Below are positions 5,873 to 10,405 of a DNA stretch of 10,405 nucleotides, piece by piece. The notes beneath the pieces were generated by a model. The model did not search any database and was not told where the DNA came from. It saw only the letters and a program-made list of their open reading frames with translations. This DNA comes from a bacterium (GTDB lineage: Bacteria > Bacillota > Clostridia > Oscillospirales > Acutalibacteraceae), in NCBI GenBank assembly GCA_020626545.1, contig JAHKZS010000184.1, positions 1 through 10,405 on the forward strand. Reading direction: 5' to 3'. Made by a program: the position numbers and the translations under genes. The first letter of the stretch is position 1. The number at the start of each line of letters is the position of its first letter.

Positions 5873-6883
5873 TTATTTGTAACCATTTTTATTATGACTC
5901 TGCCAGTTCCAGCTGTCACGGCACATGTCGTCTAAGTTTTTCTCAGCTTTCCAGCCGAGAACTTTCTCAGCCTTTTCCGCGTTAGCGTAACACTCGGCTA
6001 TATCGCCGCTTCTTCTGGGCTTAATTTTGTACGGAATAGTGAGGTTATTAACCCTCATAAACGTGTTGACAATATCTAAAACGCTGTAGCCCGTACCTGT
6101 GCCGATATTGAAAATCTCGGTACCTTTATGCTCGCCCGCGTAATCGAGAGCCTTAACATGAGCCTTAGCCAAATCTACAACGTGGATATAATCACGCACG
6201 CCCGTACCGTCGTGGGTCGGATAATCGTTGCCGAAAACTCCGAGCTCTTTGAGCTTACCCGCGGCGACCTGGGTGATATACGGCATAAGGTTATTAGGAA
6301 TACCGTTGGGGTCCTCGCCGATACGACCGCTCTCGTGAGCGCCGATTGGGTTAAAATATCTCAGAAGTACAACCGACAGATTTTTATTCGCGGTAGACGC
6401 GTCGGTTAAAATCTGTTCGTTCATAAGCTTAGTCCAGCCGTAAGGATTGGTACAACCAGTGGGCATACCTTCTACGAGCGGAACTTTCTCGGGAACTCCG
6501 TAAACCGTAGCCGATGAACTGAATACGAAATTAGCGACATTGTACTTCTCCATAGCCTCGAGCAAAACTATGGTTGAGTCGAGGTTATTTCTGTAGTAAC
6601 GAAGCGGAATCTCACAGCTTTCGCCGACGGCTTTTAAGCCCGCGAAATGAATAACCGCGTCGAAATCATTTTCGCTGAACATTTTATCGACAGCTTCTCT
6701 GTCGCAAACGTCAATCTCATAAACAGGCACGCTCTTGCCCGTAATTTCCTCTACGCGTTTTACCGCTTCGGGACAGCTGTTATCGTAATTATCCGCGATA
6801 ACGGGAGTATGGCCCGCGTTTAAAAGCTCAACGCAGGTATGGGAGCCGATATATCCCGCTCCGCCTGTAAGTAAAACTTTCAT
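5873..6883 (-). CDS. galE: UDP-glucose 4-epimerase
   Basis: A 336-residue cytoplasmic enzyme of the extended short-chain dehydrogenase family. It interconverts UDP-glucose and UDP-galactose with bound NAD, in the Leloir pathway and in making sugar donors for surface glycans. The NAD-binding GGAGYIGS is at residues 7-14. The catalytic set is Ser124 in SSSATVYG (122-129) with Tyr148 and Lys152 in YGWTK. The family segments LRYFNPIGAH, GVRDYIHVVDLA and NIGTGTGYSVLDIV follow in order. Length matches the usual 330-340. No other galactose genes are next to it, which suggests a general role in nucleotide-sugar supply. The ATG is preceded by GGAG lying inside a 6-bp hairpin. The only downstream stem is an AT-rich one. 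Confidence 0.97.
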   Translation of the reverse strand: MKVLLTGGAGYIGSHTCVELLNAGHTPVIADNYDNSCPEAVKRVEEITGKSVPVYEIDVCDREAVDKMFSENDFDAVIHFAGLKAVGESCEIPLRYYRNNLDSTIVLLEAMEKYNVANFVFSSSATVYGVPEKVPLVEGMPTGCTNPYGWTKLMNEQILTDASTANKNLSVVLLRYFNPIGAHESGRIGEDPNGIPNNLMPYITQVAAGKLKELGVFGNDYPTHDGTGVRDYIHVVDLAKAHVKALDYAGEHKGTEIFNIGTGTGYSVLDIVNTFMRVNNLTIPYKIKPRRSGDIAECYANAEKAEKVLGWKAEKNLDDMCRDSWNWQSHNKNGYK

Positions 6884-6894
6884 AATTTTATATC

Positions 6895-6911
6895 TCCACG
6901 TAAAGCGTGGA
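6895..6911 (-). promoter_or_regulatory. Hairpin overlapping the galE ribosome binding site
   Basis: TCCACG and CGTGGA form a perfect 6-bp stem with a 5-base loop. On the minus strand the 3' arm contains the GGA of the only plausible Shine-Dalgarno (GGAG, about 11 bases before the ATG), so folding could limit translation. A purine-rich GAAAGGAACG lies just 5' of the stem. Confidence 0.5.
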
Positions 6912-7192
6912 CGTTCCTTTCTATAGTTTCATATCCACCGCGCCTCCATAATTCTATGAGTTATTGTATATGGAGGTCGGGTTCTGCTGCATTATTTCTT
7001 CATTTCGCAATAGCAAAACAGTGAACATTAGTTAAAAAATTATTATCTACTACGCATAGTAACGTTAATATATAAGTAAAGTCCAGCCCAAACCAGTCGT
7101 CCGTCTAGCGCTAAGAGCGCACTCGCCGTACTCCTTATTTTGCGCAGCGCTTTCGCTCCCTTTATCCGCCACAGGCGGCGGTCGCAACGCTA
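6912..7192. other. Intergenic region between galE and the cyclophilin gene
   Basis: No coding frame is supported. It contains an 8-bp inverted repeat CCTCCATA/TATGGAGG at 6943-6976, a TACTA-CGCA-TAGTA palindrome near 7048-7061, a GCGCT-AAG-AGCGC hairpin at 7108-7120 and a CCGCC/GGCGG hairpin near 7167-7179. From about 7081 it is richer in G and C than before. No promoter for galE could be chosen with confidence. The region reads as accumulated small hairpin repeats. Confidence 0.5.
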
Positions 7193-7227
7193 CCTACTAT
7201 CTCGAGGAAAACGCCTGCTGAGGACTG
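7193..7227. repeat. Copy 1 of a 35-bp dispersed repeat
   Basis: It starts CCTACTATCTCGAGGAAAAC and matches 9538-9572 at 32 of 35 positions; all three differences are transitions. Both copies sit just past the 3' end of a minus-strand gene and run into a CTG-type heptamer array. Confidence 0.85.
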
Positions 7228-7238
7228 TGAACTGTCAG
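7218..7238. repeat. Heptamer array at the cyclophilin gene end (3 units)
   Basis: Three consecutive 7-base units, CTGAGGA, CTGTGAA and CTGTCAG, each CTG plus four variable bases. The last unit contains the TGA stop of the cyclophilin gene (7235-7237). It is the shortest of three such arrays here and would be unremarkable alone. Confidence 0.6.
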
Positions 7239-7753
7239 ACTTTTTCAGGCTCGGGATAGTCTACGCCGAAAGTCTCGACGGTAACCTCCTCCATAACCTG
7301 AGGGTCTAAGGGCTTATCCGAAAAATCGGTATCGCACTCGGCGATTTCGTTCACAACGTCCATACCCTCAACAACTTTACCGAACGCGGCGTACTGGCCG
7401 TCGAGGTGAGGTGCGAGCTTGTGCATAATAAAGAACTGGGAACCGGCGCTGTCGGGCATCATAGAGCGAGCCATCGAAAGCACGCCCTCGGTATGTTTAA
7501 GGTCGTTTTTAAAGCCGTTGCCCAAAAACTCTCCGCGGATTGAATATCCCGGGCCGCCCATACCTGTTCCATCGGGGCATCCGCCCTGAATCATAAATCC
7601 GTAGATTACACGATGGAACGTAAGTCCGTTATAGTAACCTTTATTAATCAGGCTGATAAAATTATTAACGGTATTCGGGGCAATTTCGGGATAAAGCTCC
7701 GCCTTAATAACCTTACCGCTGTTCATTTTAATTGTAACAATTGGATTGCTCAT
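7235..7753 (-). CDS. Cyclophilin-type peptidyl-prolyl cis-trans isomerase
   Basis: A 172-residue cyclophilin without a signal peptide, so cytoplasmic. It speeds cis-trans isomerisation of Xaa-Pro bonds in protein folding. The catalytic arginine is Arg48 in FHRV (46-49), followed by MIQGG (54-58), [16 protein letters not shown] (94-109) and [11 protein letters not shown] (118-127). The tryptophan that binds cyclosporin in human CypA is replaced by His116, as in many bacterial members, so cyclosporin binding should be weak. Length is typical of single-domain bacterial forms. It has its own promoter and AAAGGA ribosome site and is divergent from the DtxR-type regulator, 135 bases away. The stop codon lies in a heptamer repeat and no ordinary terminator follows. 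Confidence 0.96.
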   Translation of the reverse strand: MSNPIVTIKMNSGKVIKAELYPEIAPNTVNNFISLINKGYYNGLTFHRVIYGFMIQGGCPDGTGMGGPGYSIRGEFLGNGFKNDLKHTEGVLSMARSMMPDSAGSQFFIMHKLAPHLDGQYAAFGKVVEGMDVVNEIAECDTDFSDKPLDPQVMEEVTVETFGVDYPEPEKV

Positions 7754-7789
7754 GGTAATCGTCCTTTCACTAATTTACATTACACCTAT

Positions 7790-7818
7790 ATTGTATATTA
7801 TTTTGTGAAATATATCAA
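7790..7818 (-). promoter_or_regulatory. Sigma-A promoter of the cyclophilin gene
   Basis: -35 TTGATA (7813-7818, 5 of 6), 17-base spacer, -10 TACAAT (7790-7795, 5 of 6) on the minus strand. It gives a leader of about 30 bases. Confidence 0.82.
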
Positions 7819-7825
7819 GTTTCAT

Positions 7826-7854
7826 TTGTAATTTTAGAAAAGATATGTTATTAT
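7826..7854 (+). promoter_or_regulatory. Sigma-A promoter of the DtxR-type regulator gene
   Basis: -35 TTGTAA (7826-7831, 4 of 6), 17-base spacer, -10 TATTAT (7849-7854, 5 of 6). The -35 boxes of the two divergent promoters are only 7 bases apart, so a bound factor could affect both. Confidence 0.68.
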
Positions 7855-7855
7855 A

Positions 7856-7875
7856 GTTAACAGAAACTAACCTAA
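7856..7875. promoter_or_regulatory. Candidate DtxR-type operator
   Basis: CTAACCTAA at 7867-7875 is an exact half of the DtxR/IdeR box (TTAGGTTAG read on the other strand). A GTTAAC at 7856-7861 is a degenerate partner. The site lies just downstream of the -10, where bound protein would block transcription. The left half matches the consensus poorly, so autorepression is only suggested. Confidence 0.5.
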
Positions 7876-7888
7876 GAGGTGATATGCT

Positions 7889-8281
7889 ATGAGAATTCAG
7901 GAAAGCGCGGAAGATTATCTCGAGAGCATACTTATGCTCAGCCAGTCGAGAGAGCATGTCCGCTCTATTGATATTGTACGAAAAATGGAGCTCAGCAAGC
8001 CGAGCGTAAGCGTAGCTATGAAGAAGCTTCGCGAAAACGGATATATAAATATGGACTCCGAGGGATATATCACCCTTACCGACGAGGGTTTAACAATCGC
8101 CGAAAAAATCTACGAGCGCCACGAGTTTATATCTCATTGGCTCGAGGATTTGGGAGTGCATAAGGACGTAGCTATGGCGGACGCCTGCCGAATTGAGCAT
8201 GTGCTTTCGGACGAAACCTTCTCCGCGATAAAGAGAAAATACGGCGGAAAGAACTGTAAGGATTGCGAAGGGTGCCAATAA
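7889..8281 (+). CDS. DtxR/MntR-family metal-dependent repressor with a Cys-rich tail
   Basis: A 130-residue regulator: a winged helix-turn-helix (about 24-65) with VRSIDIVRKMELSKPSVSVAMKKL, then a dimerisation and metal-binding region. It is MntR-sized and lacks the SH3-like domain of full DtxR. In register with Bacillus MntR, the metal ligands are Asp9, Glu12, His78, Glu103 and His104. The position that is Glu99 in MntR is Cys100 here, as in DtxR/IdeR, which points to ferrous iron rather than manganese. The last residues, NCKDCEGCQ, give Cys123, Cys126 and Cys129 (CxxCxxC), an extra possible metal or redox site. GAGGTG precedes the ATG; an earlier ATG at 7884 stops after two codons. It is the only plus-strand gene here, and no iron transport gene is next to it. 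Confidence 0.93.
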   Translation: MRIQESAEDYLESILMLSQSREHVRSIDIVRKMELSKPSVSVAMKKLRENGYINMDSEGYITLTDEGLTIAEKIYERHEFISHWLEDLGVHKDVAMADACRIEHVLSDETFSAIKRKYGGKNCKDCEGCQ

Positions 8282-8282
8282 T

Positions 8283-8338
8283 CAATTCGCAATTCGCAAT
8301 TCGCAATGCGTAATTCGCAATGCGTAATTCGTAATTAT
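8283..8338. repeat. Heptamer tandem array after the regulator gene (8 units)
   Basis: Eight consecutive 7-base units: CAATTCG three times, CAATGCG, TAATTCG, CAATGCG, TAATTCG, TAATTAT. Shifted by one base, each is AAT plus four bases drawn mainly from TCGC, GCGT and TCGT. The array begins one base after the TAA of the regulator and ends just before its terminator. It has no coding role. Confidence 0.92.
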
Positions 8339-8346
8339 TAAAAAAC

Positions 8347-8381
8347 AACGTCAGTATTAAGGTTTTCTTAATACTGACGTT
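8347..8381. terminator. Bidirectional terminator between convergent genes
   Basis: A perfect 15-bp stem, AACGTCAGTATTAAG with CTTAATACTGACGTT, loop GTTTT. T-rich sequence follows on the plus strand and AAAAAC precedes it, giving a T tract on the minus strand. It serves both the regulator (plus) and the lipoprotein gene (minus), whose stop codon is 5 bases beyond. Confidence 0.88.
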
Positions 8382-8385
8382 TTGT

Positions 8386-9117
8386 TTAGCCAAGAGAAAT
8401 AAATTTAAATCCGTTATCTATAGCGTATTTCTCGGCGGCTGAGCCTTTATAGCCTTTGATAGTTAGTTTATTAGTAAAAAGAAATGCATCATCAGCAATT
8501 GCCTTTACCGACATTGGTATCGTTATCTCTTTTAAGCTTTTACAATGGTAGAACGATTCCTTAGGTAATTCTTCTAATTTTGATGATAGCTCAACCTTTT
8601 TTAATGAAATACACTCTGAAAAAGCTCCTTCGCCAATCCATGTTAAAGTATTTGGAATGGTAACGCTATTTAGAGAAATCAAATTATGAAACGCCTCTTT
8701 TCCGATTTGAGTGACTGTATTTGGGATTTTTACTTCTTGGACTTTATCGAAGCCATTCCTTCCTTCTTCACTCAGCCCGTTTGAACCGTTATCAAAAGCG
8801 TAATCGCCAATTAATGTCGCTCCGCGACTAATAATAATTTTATCAAGCTCAATAGATTCCGACGTGTCAAAATCAATCCATTCCTGCTGATAAATCGGTC
8901 CCTTGCCCTTAATATATAGAACTCGGGATGTTTTGTCTATTTTGTATGAAATACTGTTTTTAACCTCAGCGTCAGGTTGTGTTGTCTCATCAACTGTCGT
9001 GGTAGTAGAGGCGGTACTTTCCTTTTTATTCCCGCCCGAATTATCCGAACACGCGCAGATAAGTAAAACAAGCAATATAGAAAGCAGTAATGATAAAATA
9101 ATTCTCCGATTTTTCAT
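8386..9117 (-). CDS. Lipoprotein with BspA-type leucine-rich repeats
   Basis: A 243-residue surface lipoprotein. KNRRIILSL begins a hydrophobic signal ending in the lipobox ICAC; Cys23 is the likely lipidated residue, with an extra Cys at 21. A Ser/Thr/Asn/Lys-rich tether covers about 24-50. After a YKIDKTSRVLYIKGKGP beta segment, LRR_5 (BspA-type) repeats run from about 93 to 213: pieces such as KVQEVKIPNTVTQIGKEAF, NSVTIPNTLTWIGEGAF, KKVELSSKLEELP and KEITIPMSVKAIADDAF, about 23 residues each. It ends with the usual cap, TIKGYKGSAAEKYAIDNGF. Such proteins often bind host or microbial surface ligands, but no ligand can be named here. AAGGAGG lies 8 bases before the ATG. An inverted repeat at 9142-9164 lies upstream. 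It shares a terminator with the convergent regulator. Confidence 0.93.
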   Translation of the reverse strand: MKNRRIILSLLLSILLVLLICACSDNSGGNKKESTASTTTTVDETTQPDAEVKNSISYKIDKTSRVLYIKGKGPIYQQEWIDFDTSESIELDKIIISRGATLIGDYAFDNGSNGLSEEGRNGFDKVQEVKIPNTVTQIGKEAFHNLISLNSVTIPNTLTWIGEGAFSECISLKKVELSSKLEELPKESFYHCKSLKEITIPMSVKAIADDAFLFTNKLTIKGYKGSAAEKYAIDNGFKFISLG

Positions 9118-9141
9118 TTTAAAAACCTCCTTATTATAGAC

Positions 9142-9164
9142 GTATAAAACTCGGATTTTTATAC
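9142..9164. promoter_or_regulatory. 8-bp inverted repeat upstream of the lipoprotein gene
   Basis: GTATAAAA and TTTTATAC are separated by CTCGGAT, about 10 bases upstream of the ribosome site. A TATAAT lies between it and the AGGAGG but is too close to the start to be a normal -10. The repeat may be an operator or a leader hairpin. Confidence 0.42.
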
Positions 9165-9353
9165 CTGTTTTTGAAAAAATTATTATAAATTTTCTCTTTC
9201 ACCATAGTAGCGTCGAAAAATCCGAAAAAAGTTTCAAAATTTCGCAAAAAATTTTTGTAAAATACAAGTTTCTACTTTTTGCATAAAAATCATAAGCAAA
9301 ATTTGTGCAAGTTCAGCTTAGCATAGTAGAGATTAGTTATCAATTCTCGGTGA
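9165..9353. other. AT-rich upstream region of the lipoprotein gene
   Basis: No gene or clear repeat is seen. A TATAAT on the minus strand near 9180-9185 could be a -10 for the lipoprotein gene, but no good -35 is found 16-18 bases away. Runs of A and T are frequent. Confidence 0.35.
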
Positions 9354-9452
9354 TGTCATCTTGAGCGGTTGCGGAGCAAATTTCGCTTTAGCGAAATAGT
9401 CGAAAGATCTTTAAGATTCTTCGACTTCGCTATTGCTTCGCTCAGAATGACA
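9354..9452. repeat. 99-bp palindromic intergenic repeat with terminal inverted repeats
   Basis: The left end TGTCATCTTGAGCG and the right end CGCTCAGAATGACA are inverted copies at 12 of 14 positions. Inside are a perfect hairpin ATTTCGC-TTTA-GCGAAAT and arms AGTCGAA/TTCGACT. The end sequence TGTCATTCTGAGCGAAG is, to my knowledge, a very widespread intergenic repeat in gut and other bacteria. It has no open frame, so it would be a REP- or MITE-like non-autonomous element. Confidence 0.75.
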
Positions 9453-9537
9453 AGTTTAACCTCGTTATTCACGCTATCGCGTGAGGATAGCTCGGCTATT
9501 TAGGAAAACTCGGCTCGGAACACCGCGGAGGGTGTTC
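9453..9537. other. Small hairpins between two repeats
   Basis: Contains CACGC-TATC-GCGTG at about 9470-9483, three nearby CTCGGCT-like words, and GGAACACC paired with GGTGTTCC at about 9517-9538. No gene is seen. Confidence 0.4.
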
Positions 9538-9572
9538 CCTACTATCTCAAGGAAAACGTCTGCTGAGAACTG
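9538..9572. repeat. Copy 2 of the 35-bp dispersed repeat
   Basis: It starts CCTACTATCTCAAGGAAAAC, 32 of 35 identical to 7193-7227. It runs directly into the heptamer array at the end of the four-helix protein gene, as copy 1 does at the cyclophilin gene. Confidence 0.85.
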
Positions 9573-9597
9573 ATTACTGAGAACTGCGAACTGATTT
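9563..9597. repeat. Heptamer array at the four-helix gene end (5 units)
   Basis: Five consecutive 7-base units: CTGAGAA, CTGATTA, CTGAGAA, CTGCGAA, CTGATTT. Each is CTG plus four variable bases. The array ends 8 bases from the stop codon of the minus-strand gene. Confidence 0.85.
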
Positions 9598-9599
9598 AA

Positions 9600-9611
9600 G
9601 AACACTTAATT
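9600..9611. repeat. 12-bp direct repeat, left copy, flanking the four-helix gene
   Basis: GAACACTTAATT here overlaps the TAA stop and recurs identically at 10105-10116. An inverted near-copy (TGAACACTTAAC read on the minus strand) is at 10021-10032. Confidence 0.6.
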
Positions 9612-9953
9612 TCCTTTAGCCGTATTTAAAGAAGCAATCAACATAACTCTAATAGACGTACACTTTTTATCCAACGTGTCATATTTATCTCTACCTATAT
9701 AGTTTGTTTTAAAGAGCAACTCAAGCCAATACGCTGTTTCGTTATTCTCTTTTAAAGCTATTTGAAGTTTAGAAATAAAATCAGCTTTACTTTGAGCGTA
9801 TTGCGCCTCACGTATATTCGCTCCTATAGATGTTCCGCTCCTGCCGATTTGATTGGATATAATACTTTCTCGTTGTGATTTCAAAAACTTAACTAATTCA
9901 ATTATTTCAACCGCAAATTCTGTAGATAAATCTCTAAGTTTATTTTCTTTCAT
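9606..9953 (-). CDS. Four-helix-bundle protein (23S rRNA IVS-type)
   Basis: A 115-residue helical protein of the family first found in 23S rRNA intervening sequences and often annotated four helix bundle protein. Family features are the LSTEFAVEIIELVKFLK first helix, IGRSGTSIGANIREAQYAQSKADFISKLQIALKE in the middle, and ETAYWLELL before the last helix. GxSIxxNIxE and the E-WL pairing are the conserved core. There is no rRNA in the window, so it is a free-standing copy. GGGAG precedes the ATG at 7 bases. A 12-bp sequence, GAACACTTAATT, occurs at the stop codon and again about 150 bases upstream of the start, which suggests the gene arrived as a unit. Function is unknown; genes of this family often sit among intergenic repeats. 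Confidence 0.9.
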   Translation of the reverse strand: MKENKLRDLSTEFAVEIIELVKFLKSQRESIISNQIGRSGTSIGANIREAQYAQSKADFISKLQIALKENNETAYWLELLFKTNYIGRDKYDTLDKKCTSIRVMLIASLNTAKGN

Positions 9954-10104
9954 AATTATTCTCCCTTTTTGGAATTAAGAAATGAAGCAGAATGAAGTTT
10001 TCCGCTTTGCGAAAAGTGAAGTTAAGTGTTCATAATTATACTCCATATATAATTTCTTAATTGCGAAGCAACTTCATTAGCGGAGCGGCTTCACGTTCCG
10101 CAAG
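9954..10104. other. Upstream region of the four-helix gene, short palindromic words
   Basis: No gene is seen. Repeated TGAAGT/ACTTCA words, a TTTTCCGC-TTT-GCGAAAA hairpin near 9998-10015 and a GTTCC-GCAA-GGAAC hairpin at 10095-10108 are present. No promoter could be assigned with confidence. Confidence 0.4.
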
Positions 10105-10116
10105 GAACACTTAATT
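10105..10116. repeat. 12-bp direct repeat, right copy, flanking the four-helix gene
   Basis: GAACACTTAATT, identical to 9600-9611, 505 bases away. Together the two copies bracket the gene and its upstream region. Confidence 0.6.
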
Positions 10117-10148
10117 GCAAAAACGCTTGCGTTGCAAGCGTTTTTGCA
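10116..10148. repeat. Variable hairpin of repeat module 1
   Basis: TGCAAAAACGCTTGC and GCAAGCGTTTTTGCA form a perfect 15-bp stem with a 3-base loop. The T-rich 3' arms make it terminator-like in both directions. On the minus strand it directly follows the 75-bp block at 10149-10223. Confidence 0.85.
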
Positions 10149-10223
10149 TGGTCTGCCCGACTTCCTTCCCTATAACAAATAACTTCATCTCGCTTGTTGG
10201 GTTCACGTTTTTGGGAAAGCTCC
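10149..10223. repeat. 75-bp direct repeat block, copy 1
   Basis: It starts TGGTCTGCCCGACTTCCTTC and matches 10331-10405 at 74 of 75 positions (G at 10219 against A at 10401). The two minus-strand frames across it (10091-10300 and 10111-10305) also run through the hairpins and are not convincing genes. Confidence 0.92.
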
Positions 10224-10241
10224 CATAAACGCTCCTCCCTA

Positions 10242-10264
10242 AAAACGCTCCCCCGGAGCGTTTT
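10242..10264. repeat. GC-rich hairpin between repeat blocks
   Basis: AAAACGCTCC and GGAGCGTTTT pair perfectly over 10 bp with a CCC loop. The shape, AAAACG stem CGTTTT, is shared with the other two hairpins of this region. It lacks a 75-bp block at its plus-strand 3' side. Confidence 0.8.
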
Positions 10265-10296
10265 CTTAACGGTCGGCTTCGAATCCATTTTGTTGT

Positions 10297-10333
10297 CCAA
10301 AACAAAAACGCCCTTTCGGACGTTTTGTTTTGG
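10297..10333. repeat. Variable hairpin of repeat module 2
   Basis: CCAAAACAAAAACG-CCC pairs with GGACGTTTTGTTTTGG, a long stem with one bulged A and a mismatch near the loop. As in module 1, it directly follows the 75-bp block on the minus strand, but its sequence is different. Confidence 0.8.
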
Positions 10334-10405
10334 TCTGCCCGACTTCCTTCCCTATAACAAATAACTTCATCTCGCTTGTTGGGTTCACGTTTTTGGGAAA
10401 ACTCC
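10331..10405. repeat. 75-bp direct repeat block, copy 2 (cut by window end)
   Basis: The second copy of the block, 182 bp from the first and truncated by the end of the window. The array may continue beyond it. Confidence 0.9.

Noticed and set aside
8172..8393. A 73-residue minus-strand frame across the heptamer array
   Set aside because: Its repeated ELRIANYALRIAN-like peptide is simply the heptamer array read in frame, and the rest is antisense to the DtxR-type gene.
9606..9953. Intervening sequence inside a 23S rRNA gene
   Set aside because: The protein belongs to that family, but neither flank resembles rRNA; the gene is free-standing.
10091..10305. Two overlapping minus-strand frames of 69 and 64 residues in the repeat region
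   Set aside because: Both run through the 75-bp repeat and the perfect hairpins, have no good ribosome site, and part of their sequence is fixed by the repeat in either frame. They are more likely by-products of non-coding repeats.
10116..10405. CRISPR-like array at the right end
   Set aside because: Only two 75-bp repeats 182 bp apart, intervening hairpins that are self-complementary, and no cas genes. Repeat and spacer sizes do not fit.
10116..10405. Integron attC-like sites
   Set aside because: The hairpins are perfect rather than imperfect, lack a clear RYYYAAC/GTTRRRY pair, and there is no integrase in view.

Overview
The window looks like chromosomal DNA of a spore-forming Clostridia member, most likely a Ruminococcus-like gut Oscillospirales. 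The signs are a clear forespore sigma factor (SigG), consistent AGGAGG-type ribosome binding sites, AT-rich promoters of the TTGACA-17-TATAAT kind, and a secreted beta-helix protein with a lysine-rich Ig-like C-terminal domain of a type common in gut Firmicutes. Nearly all genes are on the minus strand; the exception is a DtxR-family regulator. No phage, transposase, CRISPR array or defence system is visible. The species call is inference.

Layout by region. 1-265: a minus-strand tRNA pair, Val(UAC) then Asp(GUC), both with encoded CCA, behind a near-consensus promoter. 280-2297: a compact minus-strand operon, yerC-like TrpR-family regulator, SAM methyltransferase, hslO (Hsp33), with TAATG coupling between the first two and 8 bases between the last two. 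2298-2481: a structured gene-free stretch and a terminator. 2482-4497: a large secreted beta-helix protein whose Shine-Dalgarno sequence lies in a long inverted repeat. 4582-5422: sigG, with a TTG start and a SigF/SigG-type promoter. 5519-5799: a 59-residue two-helix membrane protein with near-perfect promoter and terminator. 5873-6911: galE with a hairpin at its ribosome binding site. 7235-7818: a cyclophilin-type peptidyl-prolyl isomerase, divergent from 7826-8281, a short DtxR-type metalloregulator with a C-terminal CxxCxxC tail. 8386-9117: a lipoprotein with BspA-type leucine-rich repeats. 9606-9953: a four-helix-bundle (23S rRNA IVS-type) protein.

The most unusual content is between genes. 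Three genes (cyclophilin, DtxR regulator, four-helix protein) each end in a short tandem array of 7-base units made of a constant trinucleotide plus four variable bases. The arrays begin within 8 bases of the stop codon. Two of them are fused to the same 35-bp dispersed repeat. The right end, from about 10116, is a repeat module: a 75-bp block present twice, 182 bp apart and differing at one base. Each copy is followed on the minus strand by a strong hairpin of different sequence, and the second copy runs off the window. The four-helix gene is bracketed by direct copies of a 12-bp sequence. A roughly 99-bp palindromic repeat with imperfect terminal inverted repeats lies at 9354-9452.

The genes are mostly housekeeping (tRNA, redox chaperone, protein folding, UDP-galactose metabolism, sporulation) mixed with surface or secreted proteins. 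I do not see one new multi-gene system. The repeat modules are the best candidates for something undescribed.
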